Positions 21,201 through 31,600 of a DNA stretch of 39,977 bases are shown in pieces. Below the pieces are notes generated by a model. That model did not search any database. It was not told the DNA's origin and saw only the letters and a list, made by a program, of their open reading frames with translations. Position 1 is the first letter of the stretch. Each line of letters starts with the position of its first letter. The stretch is from Chara braunii (taxonomy: Eukaryota > Streptophyta > Charophyceae > Charales > Characeae): contig BFEA01000111.1 in assembly GCA_003427395.1 (NCBI GenBank), positions 157,806-197,782 of the forward strand, read 5' to 3'. The position numbers were made by a program, and so were the translations under genes.

Positions 21201-22080
21201 TTCCAGATAAATAGGAAAAATATGATCCACAGATGATGCCAGATCGCACAAAAGTGAGTTGGAAAGGTGGGCCGCAGGCCCGCACACCGCGGGAAAATCG
21301 AGGGCGGGTGGGACCACTTTGCCAAGATCTAGGCGAGGAAAAGAAGACTCGACCTCAGAGGGACCTGACTATTGTGTGGCTTGCGCGCAGGTTCGCGTTC
21401 GCGATGAATGCTGCGAGCAGCCCGAGCGTGGAAGGTGCAGCGCGGAAAGGCACACAAGCTATTGTGGCTGGTCAGGCGCCTGTTACTTATACAGTCGCGG
21501 GATAGGGCAGTGGGACTGGGAGGGTCAGCGAGGCCATGCTCCAACCTGGGTAAGTTGCGATATTCACTCAATTGCCCAAATGCCCCTTAAACCCTGATGT
21601 CTGCAGACCCTGGATTGTGAGGATCAATGGTTGGCGACCGAGCTGGAGATGGAACTTAAAAAAACAACCGCCACCACTGCTGGTCCAACCGAGCTAACCA
21701 ATGTCGTTGTTGCTATAGGCCGAGGATCCTTTCCCGATGCATATGAATCGTAGGAATTGAATTCGACGTCAAGGCTGAGAATTGGCATAATGTTGGTCGA
21801 TGCCATGCTCCAACTGCTGAATTGGCAATCCCTTGCTGCGGGAGTCGTAGATGTTCGGAGTCGAGGGTTGTGAGTAAATGCTAGTAATCTTGCCAAAAGT
21901 ACGCGCATCGTAGATGCTTGCCAAAAGTACGCGCGTCGTAGATGCCCGAAATCCAAGGCTGCGAAGTGATGATGAGTTGTCCGTAGACGGTTGACAAACG
22001 TAGGTGTGAAGTGATGTAACTGTGGTTGAGTGAAACTGGTTGGAAATGAGTGTAGGACAATTGCTTGAATTGGTTGGGCT
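21201..22080. other. anonymous sequence; one 28-bp tandem duplication
   Basis: No gene recognised. CTTGCCAAAAGTACGCGC and the ten bases after it are doubled at 21889-21916 and 21917-21944 with one difference. ORFs here are short and featureless. Confidence 0.45.
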
Positions 22081-22110
22081 TAAAGAATGAGCCTTTTTTT
22101 TTTTTCTTCA

Positions 22111-22305
22111 TGTGGACCGATGGACCACTGATCAAAACAGATACTACACTTGATCTTAGGGCATCGCCACACCACTCTCGAAATGTGCAAAATGAGAATG
22201 AACTTCCCCCTAGAACATGGCGAGATGCGCCCGCCACATTTTTGTCGTTTTCACATTTCGAGAGTGGTGTGGCGAGACCCTTAGCTAAAAGTCCGAGAAA
22301 GGTAT
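22111..22305 (-). pseudogene. U2 snRNA pseudogene split by a MITE
   Basis: On the minus strand U2 begins at 22305 with ATACCTTTCTCGG and runs to 22281. It is interrupted by a 122-bp MITE (22159-22280) and resumes at TAAGATCAAGTGTAGTATCT (22158 downward). The branch-site-pairing region GTAGTA is kept. Compared with plant U2, the stretch between ATCAG and the TGGTCCATCGGTCCACA hairpin is deleted, followed by an A-run. Non-functional. Confidence 0.88.
22159..22280. mobile_element. 122-bp Tourist-like MITE inside U2
   Basis: TTA at 22156-22158 and TTA at 22281-22283 are the target duplication. The ends are GGGCATCGCCACACCACTCT and the reverse complement of GGGTCTCGCCACACCACTCT. TTA plus GGG ends indicates PIF/Harbinger. 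It has the same length and family as 24290-24411. Confidence 0.9.
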
Positions 22306-22311
22306 TGGAAG

Positions 22312-22361
22312 GTCAGAACAGATACTACACTTGATCTTAACCAAAAGGCCGAGAAAGGTAT
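22312..22361 (-). pseudogene. U2 snRNA 5' fragment, tandem to the split copy
   Basis: Minus-strand ATACCTTTCTCGGCCTTTTG begins at 22361 and continues through the GTAGTATCTGTTCT region, then ends at about nucleotide 50. Six bases later the split copy starts, giving a 56-bp tandem step. Confidence 0.88.
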
Positions 22362-22418
22362 TGGAAGAATAATAAGCCTTTCTAAAAAAAATAAAAAATT
22401 ATATATATATATATATAT

Positions 22419-22520
22419 AATTTGGACCCTTTCTCGATTTATGCGTATCATCCTTGCGCAAGGGCCATGCTAATCTTCCTTCTCTGTATCGTTTCAAATT
22501 TAATAGATGTCCCCAAGGAC
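22419..22520 (-). pseudogene. U6 snRNA-like gene, probably pseudogene
   Basis: The minus strand reads GTCCTTGGGGACATCTATTA at its 5' end. It keeps ACGATACAGAGA and GATTAGCATGGCCC, then TTGCGCAAGGATGATACGCA, ATAAATCGAGAAAGGGTCC and AAATT. The ACAGAGA box is intact, but three extra bases (GGA) lie just after it and the 5' hairpin is altered. An AT-rich stretch, not a clean T-run, follows. I see no plant USE or TATA box upstream (plus coordinates above 22520), so a pseudogene is favoured. Confidence 0.85.
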
Positions 22521-23040
22521 TCGTGAAGGGTTTTAGATGCTGAGGATGGTCTGTTCATGGCGTGAAATGTTCCAGACCGGGGCGATCATGAATGTGAAGG
22601 TGAGTTAACCCGCCACGTGTATGCGTGCGCATGAGCTCCATTTTTTTTTGGGTTGTTTTTTTTGCTTTTTGTCTTCTCCTCATCGGAGGACAGCTATATA
22701 TATATGTTCTCTCACCGCACATATTTTAACTGGCGTTCAGCCATGTCTTGGAACATGTCTTTTTCCTTTCACGACCTACCACTACTCCTATGGTTGTACA
22801 CGGAACCCCTGCAAGCATAGCTTTCTACCTCTCTTCGGTGAAGGGAGGTCACCTCTCTCGGCGAAGGGAGGTAACGGCGTGTTTGCCCCTTTGTCCTAGC
22901 GTTTAGGGTGCAGGTTGGGGCCACCAGTGGGGGGCCGGCTAGCACAAGGACCGAGTGCTCCGTTTTCTGTCTTTTCTGTTGATTTTCTGCATTTTGTTTT
23001 TCGTGCTTTTTCCTTTCTATGATCGACGCCACGTTGACTG

Positions 23041-23042
<2 letters not shown>
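22521..23042. other. no recognisable feature
   Basis: Unassigned stretch between U6 and the microsatellites. A short direct repeat GAAGGGAGGT occurs near 22840 and 22862. No gene recognised. Confidence 0.4.
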
Positions 23043-23133
<91 letters not shown>

Positions 23134-23134
23134 N

Positions 23135-23223
<89 letters not shown>
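23043..23223. repeat. compound (GT)n(GA)n microsatellite with one N
   Basis: The order is GT run, GA run, single N at 23134, then GT run and GA run again. The repeated order across the N suggests either a duplicated compound microsatellite or an imperfectly resolved assembly join. Confidence 0.97.
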
Positions 23224-23227
<4 letters not shown>

Positions 23228-23550
23228 TTGGGAGCGGGAAGGTGGATTGTCTGCGAGGTCTCTGACCCGAGCCTCTTCATTTTTGTTTTGCGTGTCTCTA
23301 AGGGAATGGTCCAAGACACACGGCGCGGCCAGCGTTACAGCTCACATCGAAACACTACTTCAGATGCCTGATCGAATTTTTCGTATCGGACAGCAAATGC
23401 CAAGCAGATTCAGATTGGATGTCAAATACTTCATTGATACATTACAATACCTGCTGAAACGCAAGGACACTCCTATAATTGAACGCGACTTCCCTTAACT
23501 ATCCCCCACCAACTCTCAGTCACATCGGCTCACCCACCGAACTGAGGCTC

Positions 23551-23621
23551 GCACGCACGCACACATGCACACACACACATACACACACACACACGCACAC
23601 ACACACACACACACAGAGGGG

Positions 23622-23674
<53 letters not shown>
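23551..23674. repeat. compound (CA)n(GA)n microsatellite
   Basis: CA-rich tract with occasional CG and TA interruptions, then a GGGGGGAAA spacer, then a GA run to 23674. The flanks (23224-23550 and 23675-23821) show no gene. Confidence 0.95.
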
Positions 23675-23679
<5 letters not shown>

Positions 23680-23821
23680 TTTGAGTGGCTTGCTTTTATC
23701 GTGAACCCCCCTCCCCCATCCCCAAAAAAAAAGAAATCGTAGTTTGTTGACAAGGTAATAGATGTTATTATAATATTATAATTTATAAATATTTGGCATA
23801 GAACAGGCCAGTTGCTAGCCA

Positions 23822-23871
<50 letters not shown>

Positions 23872-23875
23872 TATC

Positions 23876-23951
<76 letters not shown>
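23822..23951. repeat. (CT)n microsatellite with CTAT interruptions
   Basis: CT run broken by several TATCTATC-type interruptions before a pure tract to about 23951. Confidence 0.96.
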
Positions 23952-23955
<4 letters not shown>

Positions 23956-24136
23956 CGACTACATGCCCCTTTTGATTAATCCACTTTCTTTAATCCTTTT
24001 GATTGATATAATGTGGGGAAATCATGACCCAAAGATCTTTGCAGTGTTTAAGAAAGTTGCTGTTTCGTATCGCTAATTACACTGGAAATAGATTTTCACA
24101 GTCCCCCCCCTTCAAAAAGGTAAAAAAAAATCACAC

Positions 24137-24220
24137 ATACCTTTCTCGGCCTTTTGGCTAAGATCAAGTGTAGTATCTGTTCTAATCAGTTTAATATCTG
24201 ATCCGTGCTCCATCGGGCCA
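24137..24220 (+). pseudogene. U2 snRNA 5' pseudogene with A-run
   Basis: ATACCTTTCTCGGCCTTTTG at 24137 continues with perfect-looking U2 through TAATATCTGATCCG, then diverges in the stem-IIa/b region and stops at about nucleotide 84. It is followed by TATAAAAAAAAAAA. Truncation plus an A-run fits retroposition. No plant snRNA promoter (USE, TATA) is visible upstream. Confidence 0.88.
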
Positions 24221-24289
24221 TATAAAAAAAAAAATCACCGTCGCAGTTGGACACCGGAGGGCACACAAACATAAAAACAGAATGCCTTA

Positions 24290-24411
24290 GCGCGTAGCTC
24301 CATTACTCTCCAAATGTGCAAAATGAGACTGAATCCTCCGCTAGAACGTGGAAAGATACATTGGCATATTTTTTGTTTTTTGTACATGTGGAGAGTAGGG
24401 GGGCGAGGCCC
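24290..24411. mobile_element. 122-bp Tourist-like MITE
   Basis: TTA at 24287-24289 and TTA at 24412-24414. Subterminal ACTCTCCAAATGTGCAAAAT on the left mirrors ACATGTGGAGAGTA on the right. Same family as the MITE in U2 and those at 24459 and 32142. Confidence 0.85.
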
Positions 24412-24458
24412 TTAGGCTCAATCCCTTTTATGAGACTCCACACCAGTCATAATTCAGT

Positions 24459-24582
24459 GGACATGGCTCCACTTCTCACCAAATGTGAAAAATGAGAATG
24501 AATCTTCCTCTAGAAGATGGGTAGATATACGGTCATATTTTGGGTTTTTTTTGTGCAAGTGATGAGTGGTGGAGCGAGGCCC
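24459..24582. mobile_element. ~124-bp MITE, same family, degraded duplication
   Basis: Internal sequence (CACCAAATGTGAAAAATGAG, then CCTCTAGAAGATGG) matches the 24290 copy. The right end is GTGGTGGAGCGAGGCCC. Flanking trinucleotides no longer match. Confidence 0.75.
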
Positions 24583-24592
24583 ATTGCTACAT

Positions 24593-24645
24593 TGGCCCTC
24601 GCCTCACCACTCGAAGATCAAGTGTAGTATGTGTTCTGATCAGTT
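24593..24645 (+). pseudogene. MITE end joined to a U2 fragment
   Basis: GGCCCTCGCCTCACCACTCG (24594-24613) resembles a MITE terminus. It is followed directly by AAGATCAAGTGTAGTATGTG and on to 24645, equal to U2 nucleotides from about 28 to 59. The U2 join falls within a base of the MITE/U2 join in the split copy at 22158. An A-run and the N gap follow. Confidence 0.65.
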
Positions 24646-24671
24646 GAAAAAAAAAAAAAAAAAAAAAAAAA

Positions 24672-24801
24672 NNNNNNNNNNNNNNNNNNNNNNNNNNNNN
24701 NNNNNNNNNNNNNNNNNNNNNNNNNNNNNNNNNNNNNNNNNNNNNNNNNNNNNNNNNNNNNNNNNNNNNNNNNNNNNNNNNNNNNNNNNNNNNNNNNNNN
24801 N
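24672..24801. other. assembly gap, 130 N
   Basis: Run of N with a poly(A) run on its left (24647-24671) and a poly(T) run on its right (24802-24823). The gap sits where two homopolymers meet, and its true length is unknown. Confidence 0.99.
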
Positions 24802-25101
24802 TTTTTTTTTTTTTTTTTTTTTTAGAGATCTCAAGTCGTTTTATTTCAGAAGAGGAACAGGGGCTCGGGAAAACACCCCACAAATCAACCCGGTACAGAA
24901 ACATGCTCGGGCCCTTATCCAGCTGTAGGCTCCTGGGAACCGTGTCCACTTTCCTTCTACTACACTGTTCTTTAAAAATTAACGAAAAAACAGGATGCCT
25001 CTGAGAGACAGATCTTCAAACTTACTCTTTTGAACCTTGTGAACATCTTATGTCGTATCAACCACAACCACCTTGGCCTATACCATTTCTAGTTTTCTCT
25101 T

Positions 25102-27356
25102 TCAAGGTGGAGAGCTAAAGCGCTCTCCATGCCATGTTGGGGAGAGTAGCCAGGGCGTGAAGCATAGCCTGCCTTTTACAGTAAACTTCACTAATCTAGA
25201 CTCTCTCCCCCACGTGTCCCAAAACCACTTTTTGTGCTCTGCAGCGTTACCTTTACCCACCCTTCGAAACCAGTCACTACTAATATTTAACCGAATCTGT
25301 TGAGCGATCTTATTCTTAATTACCGGATCTGAGATATAATTACTTTTGAACAAGTAATCATTTTTATCGTCCCATATTACCTTAATGATAATTGCCCTTA
25401 CTGTCTGAGCTACATATTGCCACTCTCCTGATTTCGAGTCTGTTATATCATGAAAACCGTTTAGTATCCAATCGTCTGCCCTGACAAAGTTCTTGTTTGA
25501 GATTTTGTCCCAATGACTTATCCACCAGTCTCAAATTCTCCTCGAAGCCGGGCAGGTTAGCCACAGGTGTCTGTCATCTTCCCACATCCATTTGCAGCGA
25601 ATGAAGCTGGCTGAAATGTTCATTCCTCGTCGAGCCAAGCGTGTTGCTGATGCTGTGACCGACAACGATTACAACCATAGAATGCTTGATAGCCGTTGTG
25701 AAGGTAGGTTCTTGAGTTGTCTCTACAGAGAGGACACTTGCCCTGCTTGTAGCATCAATAAGCCTTGATCTTTTCTTCGTTGCTCCACTACTGCTGTCGG
25801 CGATTTCCGTACATTGTGTCTGAGAATTCTTGTGTCTTCCTTCATAGAATACTCGTCTAAGGATAGCGATTTTTGTTTCTAACTTTGCCACCAACCCACC
25901 GTTCTGCATTCTCTTGCTACTTTCTCAATGGGAACCCATCTCACGGGGAGAGAGGCCACTGTGAATAGGGACCCACCCGCCGGGCCCTCTGTGTTTTCGT
26001 TCTAGCCACCACTTCTGACAGACCCTGCAAAGAGAGGACAAGAACATTTTTCCCTTTTACCAATGTCTTCCCATATGAGAAATCCACCGGTTTAGTCCAT
26101 TCTGTTGCTACCCAAACCTCCTCTCCCTGATCATCGGTCACTTGAAGAACTGGTCTCTGCTTGGAGGCTGGATTTAGCCAGAGTCCCCCGGTAGGGATTC
26201 TCAAACTTGTGAGAAAACTTAACCACCTTGGCGAAATAACTTTCTGAATTGCCTCTAGCCTCTTGGCCACGAATCTGAGTCTGCTTAGTTTCTCATTTAT
26301 CTCAGACTGGTTTCTCCAGTTGTTATTTTCAGTATCCCAGACATCATTCACTAACCACTCCTCTTTCTACCCAAACTTTCTCAAAGTTCCCTGCGGAATC
26401 ATGAGCTGAAAAAACTGCTCCTGTTTCATCTACGATATGAGGGTTTTCAAACAGAATCTGATTTAGCACAGTTTCCTTTGAGTCAGGTTTTTCTCTTTCT
26501 AATGGAAACAGTTTTTGTCAGGCAGTCAAGACATTACTCCAGAAGACCGAAGTAACCTTCCTGCTCACAAAGGATCTTATCAGCAAACAGTCATGCACGT
26601 ACTCAGGACGACTCAGGTTCCACTCTTGTGATAGAGTATATGTAGCTAGTGTCACCCACGTTGTCTTGTCATCGTCCAACAATAATTTTATTGGTCATTT
26701 TGCCAATAGTGCTATGTTCTGTTGTTTGGGGTCTAGCAATTCTATCCCCCCCTCTTCTTTAGGAAAGAAGACCGACTCTCAGGCCACCTTCGAGAGGAAA
26801 TTTTGATTTTCTCCCGCTTCCGGTTTCCATAGCAATTTGGCAGCTACTTGCTTGATGGCTTTATAAGCTTTGTCTCCCAGCAAGTGAGTAGCCAACACAA
26901 ACCATAACACACCAAAACCTGCAGCTTCGATCACCAGCGTCCTTCCTATCAAGGACAAATGTCTTTTGTGGCTCCAGCTTGAAAGCCTGTTCACAAACTT
27001 TTCCACCAACATCGAATCCTGAAATTTCGCATTATTAGTTAAAGAAACTTGTACCCCAAGGAACCGTTCTGACGCATCTATCGGGACTTGCTTCAATCCC
27101 CAAACCACAACACACCAAAACCTGCAGCGTGGATCACCAGCGCTCTTCCTATCAAGGACAAATGTCTCTTGTGGCTCCAGCTTGAAAGTCTATTCATAAA
27201 CTTTTCCACCAACATCGAATCCTGAAATTCCGCATTATTAGTTAAAGAAACTTGTACCCCAAGGAACCGTTCTGACGCATATGCCGGGACTTGCTTCAAT
27301 CCCAATTTACCTCTAACTCGTAGTCTTTTGGTAAGAAATAGGTAGATTTTTTCCAA
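25102..27356 (-). pseudogene. LINE A ORF2 distal part (thumb, connection, zf-RVT)
   Basis: Several frames must be joined. 27356-26779 encodes the thumb-like block SERFLGVQVSLTNNA...SHKRHLSLIGR, twice because of a tandem duplication. 26351-25941 and 25909-25574 continue with weak similarity to LINE B, and 25353-25102 carries a C-terminal RNISSDW-like block that matches LINE B QTISTDW. Around 25560-25600 the minus strand reads GMNISASFIRCKWMWEDDRH, the counterpart of the LINE B zf-RVT segment NVDLTCQKCKWAFESMVHLW, with the first Cys lost. Multiple frameshifts make it non-functional. Confidence 0.8.
26899..27304 (-). repeat. 203-bp tandem duplication inside LINE A ORF2
   Basis: 26899-27101 and 27102-27304 are direct copies, about 95% identical by eye. 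203 is not a multiple of three, so the duplication shifts the frame. Both copies encode SERFLGVQVSLTNNA and SHKRHLSLIGR. Differences between the copies show it is not recent. Confidence 0.93.
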
Positions 27357-27411
27357 TTAATTGAGGCCTCATAAAGTTCACAATAAGCGTTCAGTACTTT
27401 CCTAAGTGCTA

Positions 27412-28713
27412 TCAGAGATTATTGGTGCATGCTAAGGTCAGATCATCTGCTAAGACCCCCCCTTTCCACTGAATGTGATTGTGCAATTTCATTCCCCCGA
27501 TTTGATCATTGTATCTTATGTTATCAAATAACACTTTCATGTGGATAACAAAGAGCAGGGGGGCCAGTGGGCATCCATGTCTCAATGAGCGTGAGAGAGA
27601 AAACTGACGTGATTTATATCTATTAACCATAACTGACATTGTTGCCGACGAGTACATAGTGGTCACTCACTGAGCAAACATGGATCCAAAGCCCATGTGT
27701 TTTAGTGTAGTCATTATGAAGGCCCATCCCACACTGTCGTAGACCTTCTCCATATCCTGGAGAAGGACTGCGACATTCCGGTTCTTTGTTGCAATGATTT
27801 CGAGAGCTTGCACCGTCGCTGCTATGTTATCCATAATGGATTTGTGCTTTACAAAAGCACCCTGCTCCATTCGGATCGGGTTCATGAGGTATCTTGCCAG
27901 CCTTATTGCTAAGGTTTTGGCAAGAATCTTATAGGAGACATTCAACACAGAAATGGGACGCCAGTTCCTAATTTCAGTCTTGTCCCCTTTTTTATATAAT
28001 AGTAAGATAATTCCATTCAAGATTCCTTTGGTGAGTTTCCCTCCCTCTAGTACCCCGTTATAGCATTTGACCAGGTAAGGACTGGAACTAGGCCATACTG
28101 CTAAATAAACCTCAATTGGTAACCCGTCATCCCCAGGGTATTTGCCCTTAGCCATCTGTTTAGCATCATGTAACAGCTCCTCTGATGTGACCGGTCTATC
28201 CAGATCTAGTTTGGCTTGAGTTGAGACTCTTACCTGAGTGAGATCCTAAAACTGTGAGCTCTCTCTCAGGTCGGTGGCCCTACTGTCATAAGGTCTTCTG
28301 GTTGATAGTATATCATGGAAGTATAGCCTAGCATATTCACACATATGTTGAGCATCATCCGTTATAGTCTGTTGGACTGAAAAAGGGTGGGCCAGTTGAT
28401 TCATAGGCGGTTTGGTTTGTTGTAGGATGAGTCTTCGGAATGTATCTTTAGTCATCCGATCTCCAGCGATTATGTTGCGCTGGGATAACCATTGACTCCA
28501 CTGCTCTTGGTTCTTTACTTCAATTTTCTCCAGCAGTTGAATTTTGCGTCGGCGTTTGGCTGACCAGTATACCTCCAAAATTAGATGTTTACCCAGTTCG
28601 GCTTCTGATTTTTGAATCTCTGTTATTAAATCATATTTTTTCTTTCTCTCGTCAATTGCGTTTATTCTGGATATGTTACTTAAGGACTCCTGCAAAATCC
28701 TGAATCCAACCAC
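27412..28713 (-). pseudogene. LINE A reverse transcriptase core
   Basis: One frame (28713-28246, 28155-27667 and 27666-27412 are all in phase, separated by stops) encodes the RT fingers and palm. In order it reads YPGDDGLPIEVYL, KKGDKTEIRNWRPISVLN, LLQDMEKVYDSVGW, SLRHGCPLAPLLFVI and the active-site motif LADDLTLA. The catalytic Asp pair of LADD is therefore still present, unlike LINE B (LAGD). The stop between 27667 and 27666 and that near 28246 break the frame. In plant L1-clade elements this domain copies the element's RNA at the nicked target. Confidence 0.88.
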
Positions 28714-29648
28714 TGATCTTCTTTTTCAAATAGTGGTCTTGCCTGCGGCCATTGATCCAAGTGGTTTCTTATCCAATCCACTACCTCTTCATCTTGTAAA
28801 TGTTTAATGTTGAGTTTGAAGTATGAGGGGCCAAATCTCGTCGTCTGAGAAAAGGTGCATTCTGCCAACACCGGGTGATGGTCCGAAAGGTAGTATGACT
28901 CCACATCCATTTTCGTGCAGTTATTCCAAGGGTTCCCCCTCATTAACATAAAATCTAGTTTTTTGCGCACTGGGGGGATTGCGACCCAAACCATGTGTAG
29001 CCATGACTATCCGGATGCATCGTACGATAGACATCTATCAAATTTTGTGATACCATAAAGGTTCGAAGAAGCCTTGCATCTGTTCTGATCGGGGCTACTT
29101 TAGGGTTGTCAAGCCCCGGGTTAAGAACTGTGTTCCAGTCCCCCGCTAGAATGAGGTTTTATGAGTTTGGGATAAAACTAGGGAGTTCAGATATATAAGT
29201 TAAACCGCTCGTCGTAGTCTGTTGGAAGATAGAGCGACATTATCGTCCAATCTTCTGTTCTCATTGTAAAATTTACCCATACCCTTCGGCCCCATAGGTC
29301 TACCATGGAGTCAATCACAGTTATTTCCAGATCCCTGTGGATTAATATTCCCGTTCCACCGCAGGTGCCTGCTTGGCTTGTCATTCCTCTTGCGCGGCCC
29401 CAGTATTGGGGACTTGTCCACCACGAGGTATCTGTGGCTATTCTTTGTCCATCCAATTTGGATTCTTGAATGCAGACCATCGCAATTTTATTTCGATGCA
29501 GCCAAGATTTCGTCTTGTCACGTTTATATTTGTGTCTTGTGTCACACAACCCTCTCACATTCCACGACGCTATGAGTATAAAGCCCTTAGGCAGCATAAG
29601 ACGTGGATGTGCCAAGGGGGTCTTGGATCTGGGCGTCGACATGAGCAT
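28680..29648 (-). pseudogene. LINE A APE-type endonuclease
   Basis: 29648-29187 starts MLMSTPRSK and carries SWNVRGL, CIQESKL (catalytic Glu), GGTGILIH and SLYLPTD. A frame change then leads into a shifted stretch that encodes AGDWN at about 29130-29145, and 28994-28680 resumes with YLSDHHPVLA, the SDH catalytic motif. All key endonuclease motifs survive as residues but are spread over two frames. The domain nicks target DNA to prime reverse transcription. Confidence 0.87.
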
Positions 29649-29836
29649 TCATATCTAACTGTTTTCTGCGGCGAGCGCCCTCACCCCCTTTAAGGTTCTG
29701 CTGAACCAGCTAGGGAACTCTTAATACATCTGATAAATCTGGCCGGAAAATCAGGGCCTTGTGGGCTGAGGTTGACAACCATTGAGCAATTGTCACGGCT
29801 GTCATTAGTCTGTTTGAATCTAATCATGTTCAAACT

Positions 29837-31569
29837 TTAATTTGTTGGGGAATCAAGGATGGATAGAGGGAACCAGTCCTTATCCATGATCGCCAATTGT
29901 TTCATCGTTGTGTTGTCTATCTTGGCATCCAAAAAAATGAAGTATAACCTTGCCCTAACTCCGTTTGCATCTTCTGCTGTGACGCAACCTACGTGAGCAT
30001 TCAGAATTACCCTTACCTGCAGACAATTAGGAATCAGTGGTTTCACCTTTTCCAGGATTGCCTGTTCGGTTAACGAACCTTCTGCATCTGCAGTAGGGAG
30101 TTCAAGTAACGCATTCGCCAGTTGTGTGGCCATTACCATTACACCCTTGAAAAAGTTGGCACAGATCAGGGGAATCAACACTTTTTGAATATTCAAGTCT
30201 GCACGATCCAGCGGCTCTACCGGATCTGCCAACATCAGTCCACTTGGAAGAGAGCCTTTCCTGCGGATCTCCCCTCCGCTGCCTGCCAACCCAAGGCCCT
30301 CTCTCCGGGGGTCATCCCCCCCACTCTCCAATTTGTCCTTTTCCATCGGTCCCGTCCCGAAGGTCGTTATCGTAGAAGTTTCGAGAATCGCAGATGAGGG
30401 TTCTTTCTCCTTTGCATGTTCTTTTTCCTTTAGATCCGCTTTCCTTTTTTCTCTCCCTTTGACTTTTTCTATTTCCTTGATTTTCTCTCTTTCCTTCTCT
30501 CTTTCTTTCCATCCCCCTTTCCCGCTGTCTTTCGGACCATTCCCATTACCCTCTGTCCCCTGGGTTCTGTTTCCCTTGTTAAATCTGGTACGATCTCCCT
30601 TCTTTCCTCTTCTGTTGTTTTTTCGTCCTTCAGAGCCTTCCGTCTGAGACAAATCTCTCCCGGATCCCCTCGGCATCCGCCGAAAGCCATTGGCTGGCGT
30701 TTTTTCCCCCATCGGTACAAACCCGGAAAAGGGAGAATCCGGGGGTGGTGGACGTGGACCAGAGTTAGCAAAGGGGTCATACTCCTTTGTTGGGCAAGTG
30801 TCATCCGTTTCGTTGTGGTAGAATATTTGACATGTGTTGCACCAAGGGGTATTGGCAGAGAGTACTTCGAAATAGTAAACCCCCTGATTCAGAATTCCCA
30901 CCGCTAGTCTGGGTCTAATTCTTTGTTGTGCAATGGGGTCCAGGTCAAAATGGACGCTGCCTAGTTTTGGTTCTTCATCGTCCTGTTCCGTTGGGTGAGC
31001 TTTTTGAACTTCCCCAAAGGTGTGTTCAATAGCGACTCTGAGGGCTGACATCAACTGCAAAGCAACTCTTGGGCAGCGTACCCAGCATACCTTCTAACCA
31101 TTATCCTTAAATATTTTAATTTCTGTCAGGGTCATCCACGACAGGAAACGAATTTCATACTCTTTCTCTTCACAGCGGATCTTATCCTCCTTTTTGTTCA
31201 ACATCCATTGAATGATAGTCTTCTCTGACGACTCTGATATCTTCCTCTCGTGACCGACTCCTCCACAATCCCTGAGTCATACCATGCATTTTCATAAACT
31301 CTGACCAATTTCTTTTTCAAGGAATTGGACAGAGTTGTGGCATCGTTAATAAAAATAATAGTGACTGCATGGTCTCTTAGCCACCGACTGTTTATTTCCG
31401 AGAACTGTTCATTCAAATCAAAACGAGCAATATCGTCGTTTAGTTGGGCTATCCCTATATCGAGTCCCCCTGAAAAGATTCCATCCTTGAAGCAATCATC
31501 CAATAATTTACCAATTTGTTCTTTTTCCTCTTGAGTGTAGGTTCGCCCTGGAGTTGTTGTCTCTTCCAT
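29837..31569 (-). pseudogene. LINE A ORF1 (Gag-like, CCHC), frameshifted
   Basis: The N-terminal part (31569-31198, 123 aa) matches the LINE B ORF1 N-terminus (LDIGIAQLNDDIARFDL against IDPGVMTIDGREARFKV). A frame change between 31198 and 31060 leads into 407 aa (31060-29837). This part holds a CX2CX4HX6C variant knuckle (WCNTCQIFYHNETDDTC), a long Lys/Glu/Arg-rich linker, and a C-terminal domain related to that of LINE B (VKPLIPNCLQVRVIL...). ORF1 proteins bind the element RNA. It is damaged only by the one frameshift region that I can see. Confidence 0.85.
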
Positions 31570-31600
31570 TGACCTAATTCTTTCGTCCGTACGTTAAAAA

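Larger units (their letters stand above)
24802..31600 (-). mobile_element. LINE A: decayed L1-clade LINE
   Basis: A full-length but decayed non-LTR retrotransposon on the minus strand. The T-run at 24802-24823 is its poly(A) tail. In transcript order come ORF1 (31569 to 29837), APE endonuclease (29648 to 28680), reverse transcriptase (28713 to about 26780) and a C-terminal zf-RVT-like part (26351 to 25102). The order matches LINE B at 32663-39600 and many blocks align in protein, for example LLQDMEKVYD against LL*DLEKAYD. Frameshifts and a 203-bp duplication show long inactivity. The 5' boundary is not defined. Confidence 0.9.

Noticed and set aside
22955-23371. ORFs of Cys-Val and Glu-Arg repeats
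   Set aside because: Translations of GT and GA microsatellites.
24137-24220. Functional U2 snRNA gene
   Set aside because: Truncated at about 84 nt, followed by an A-run, and lacking plant USE and TATA elements upstream.
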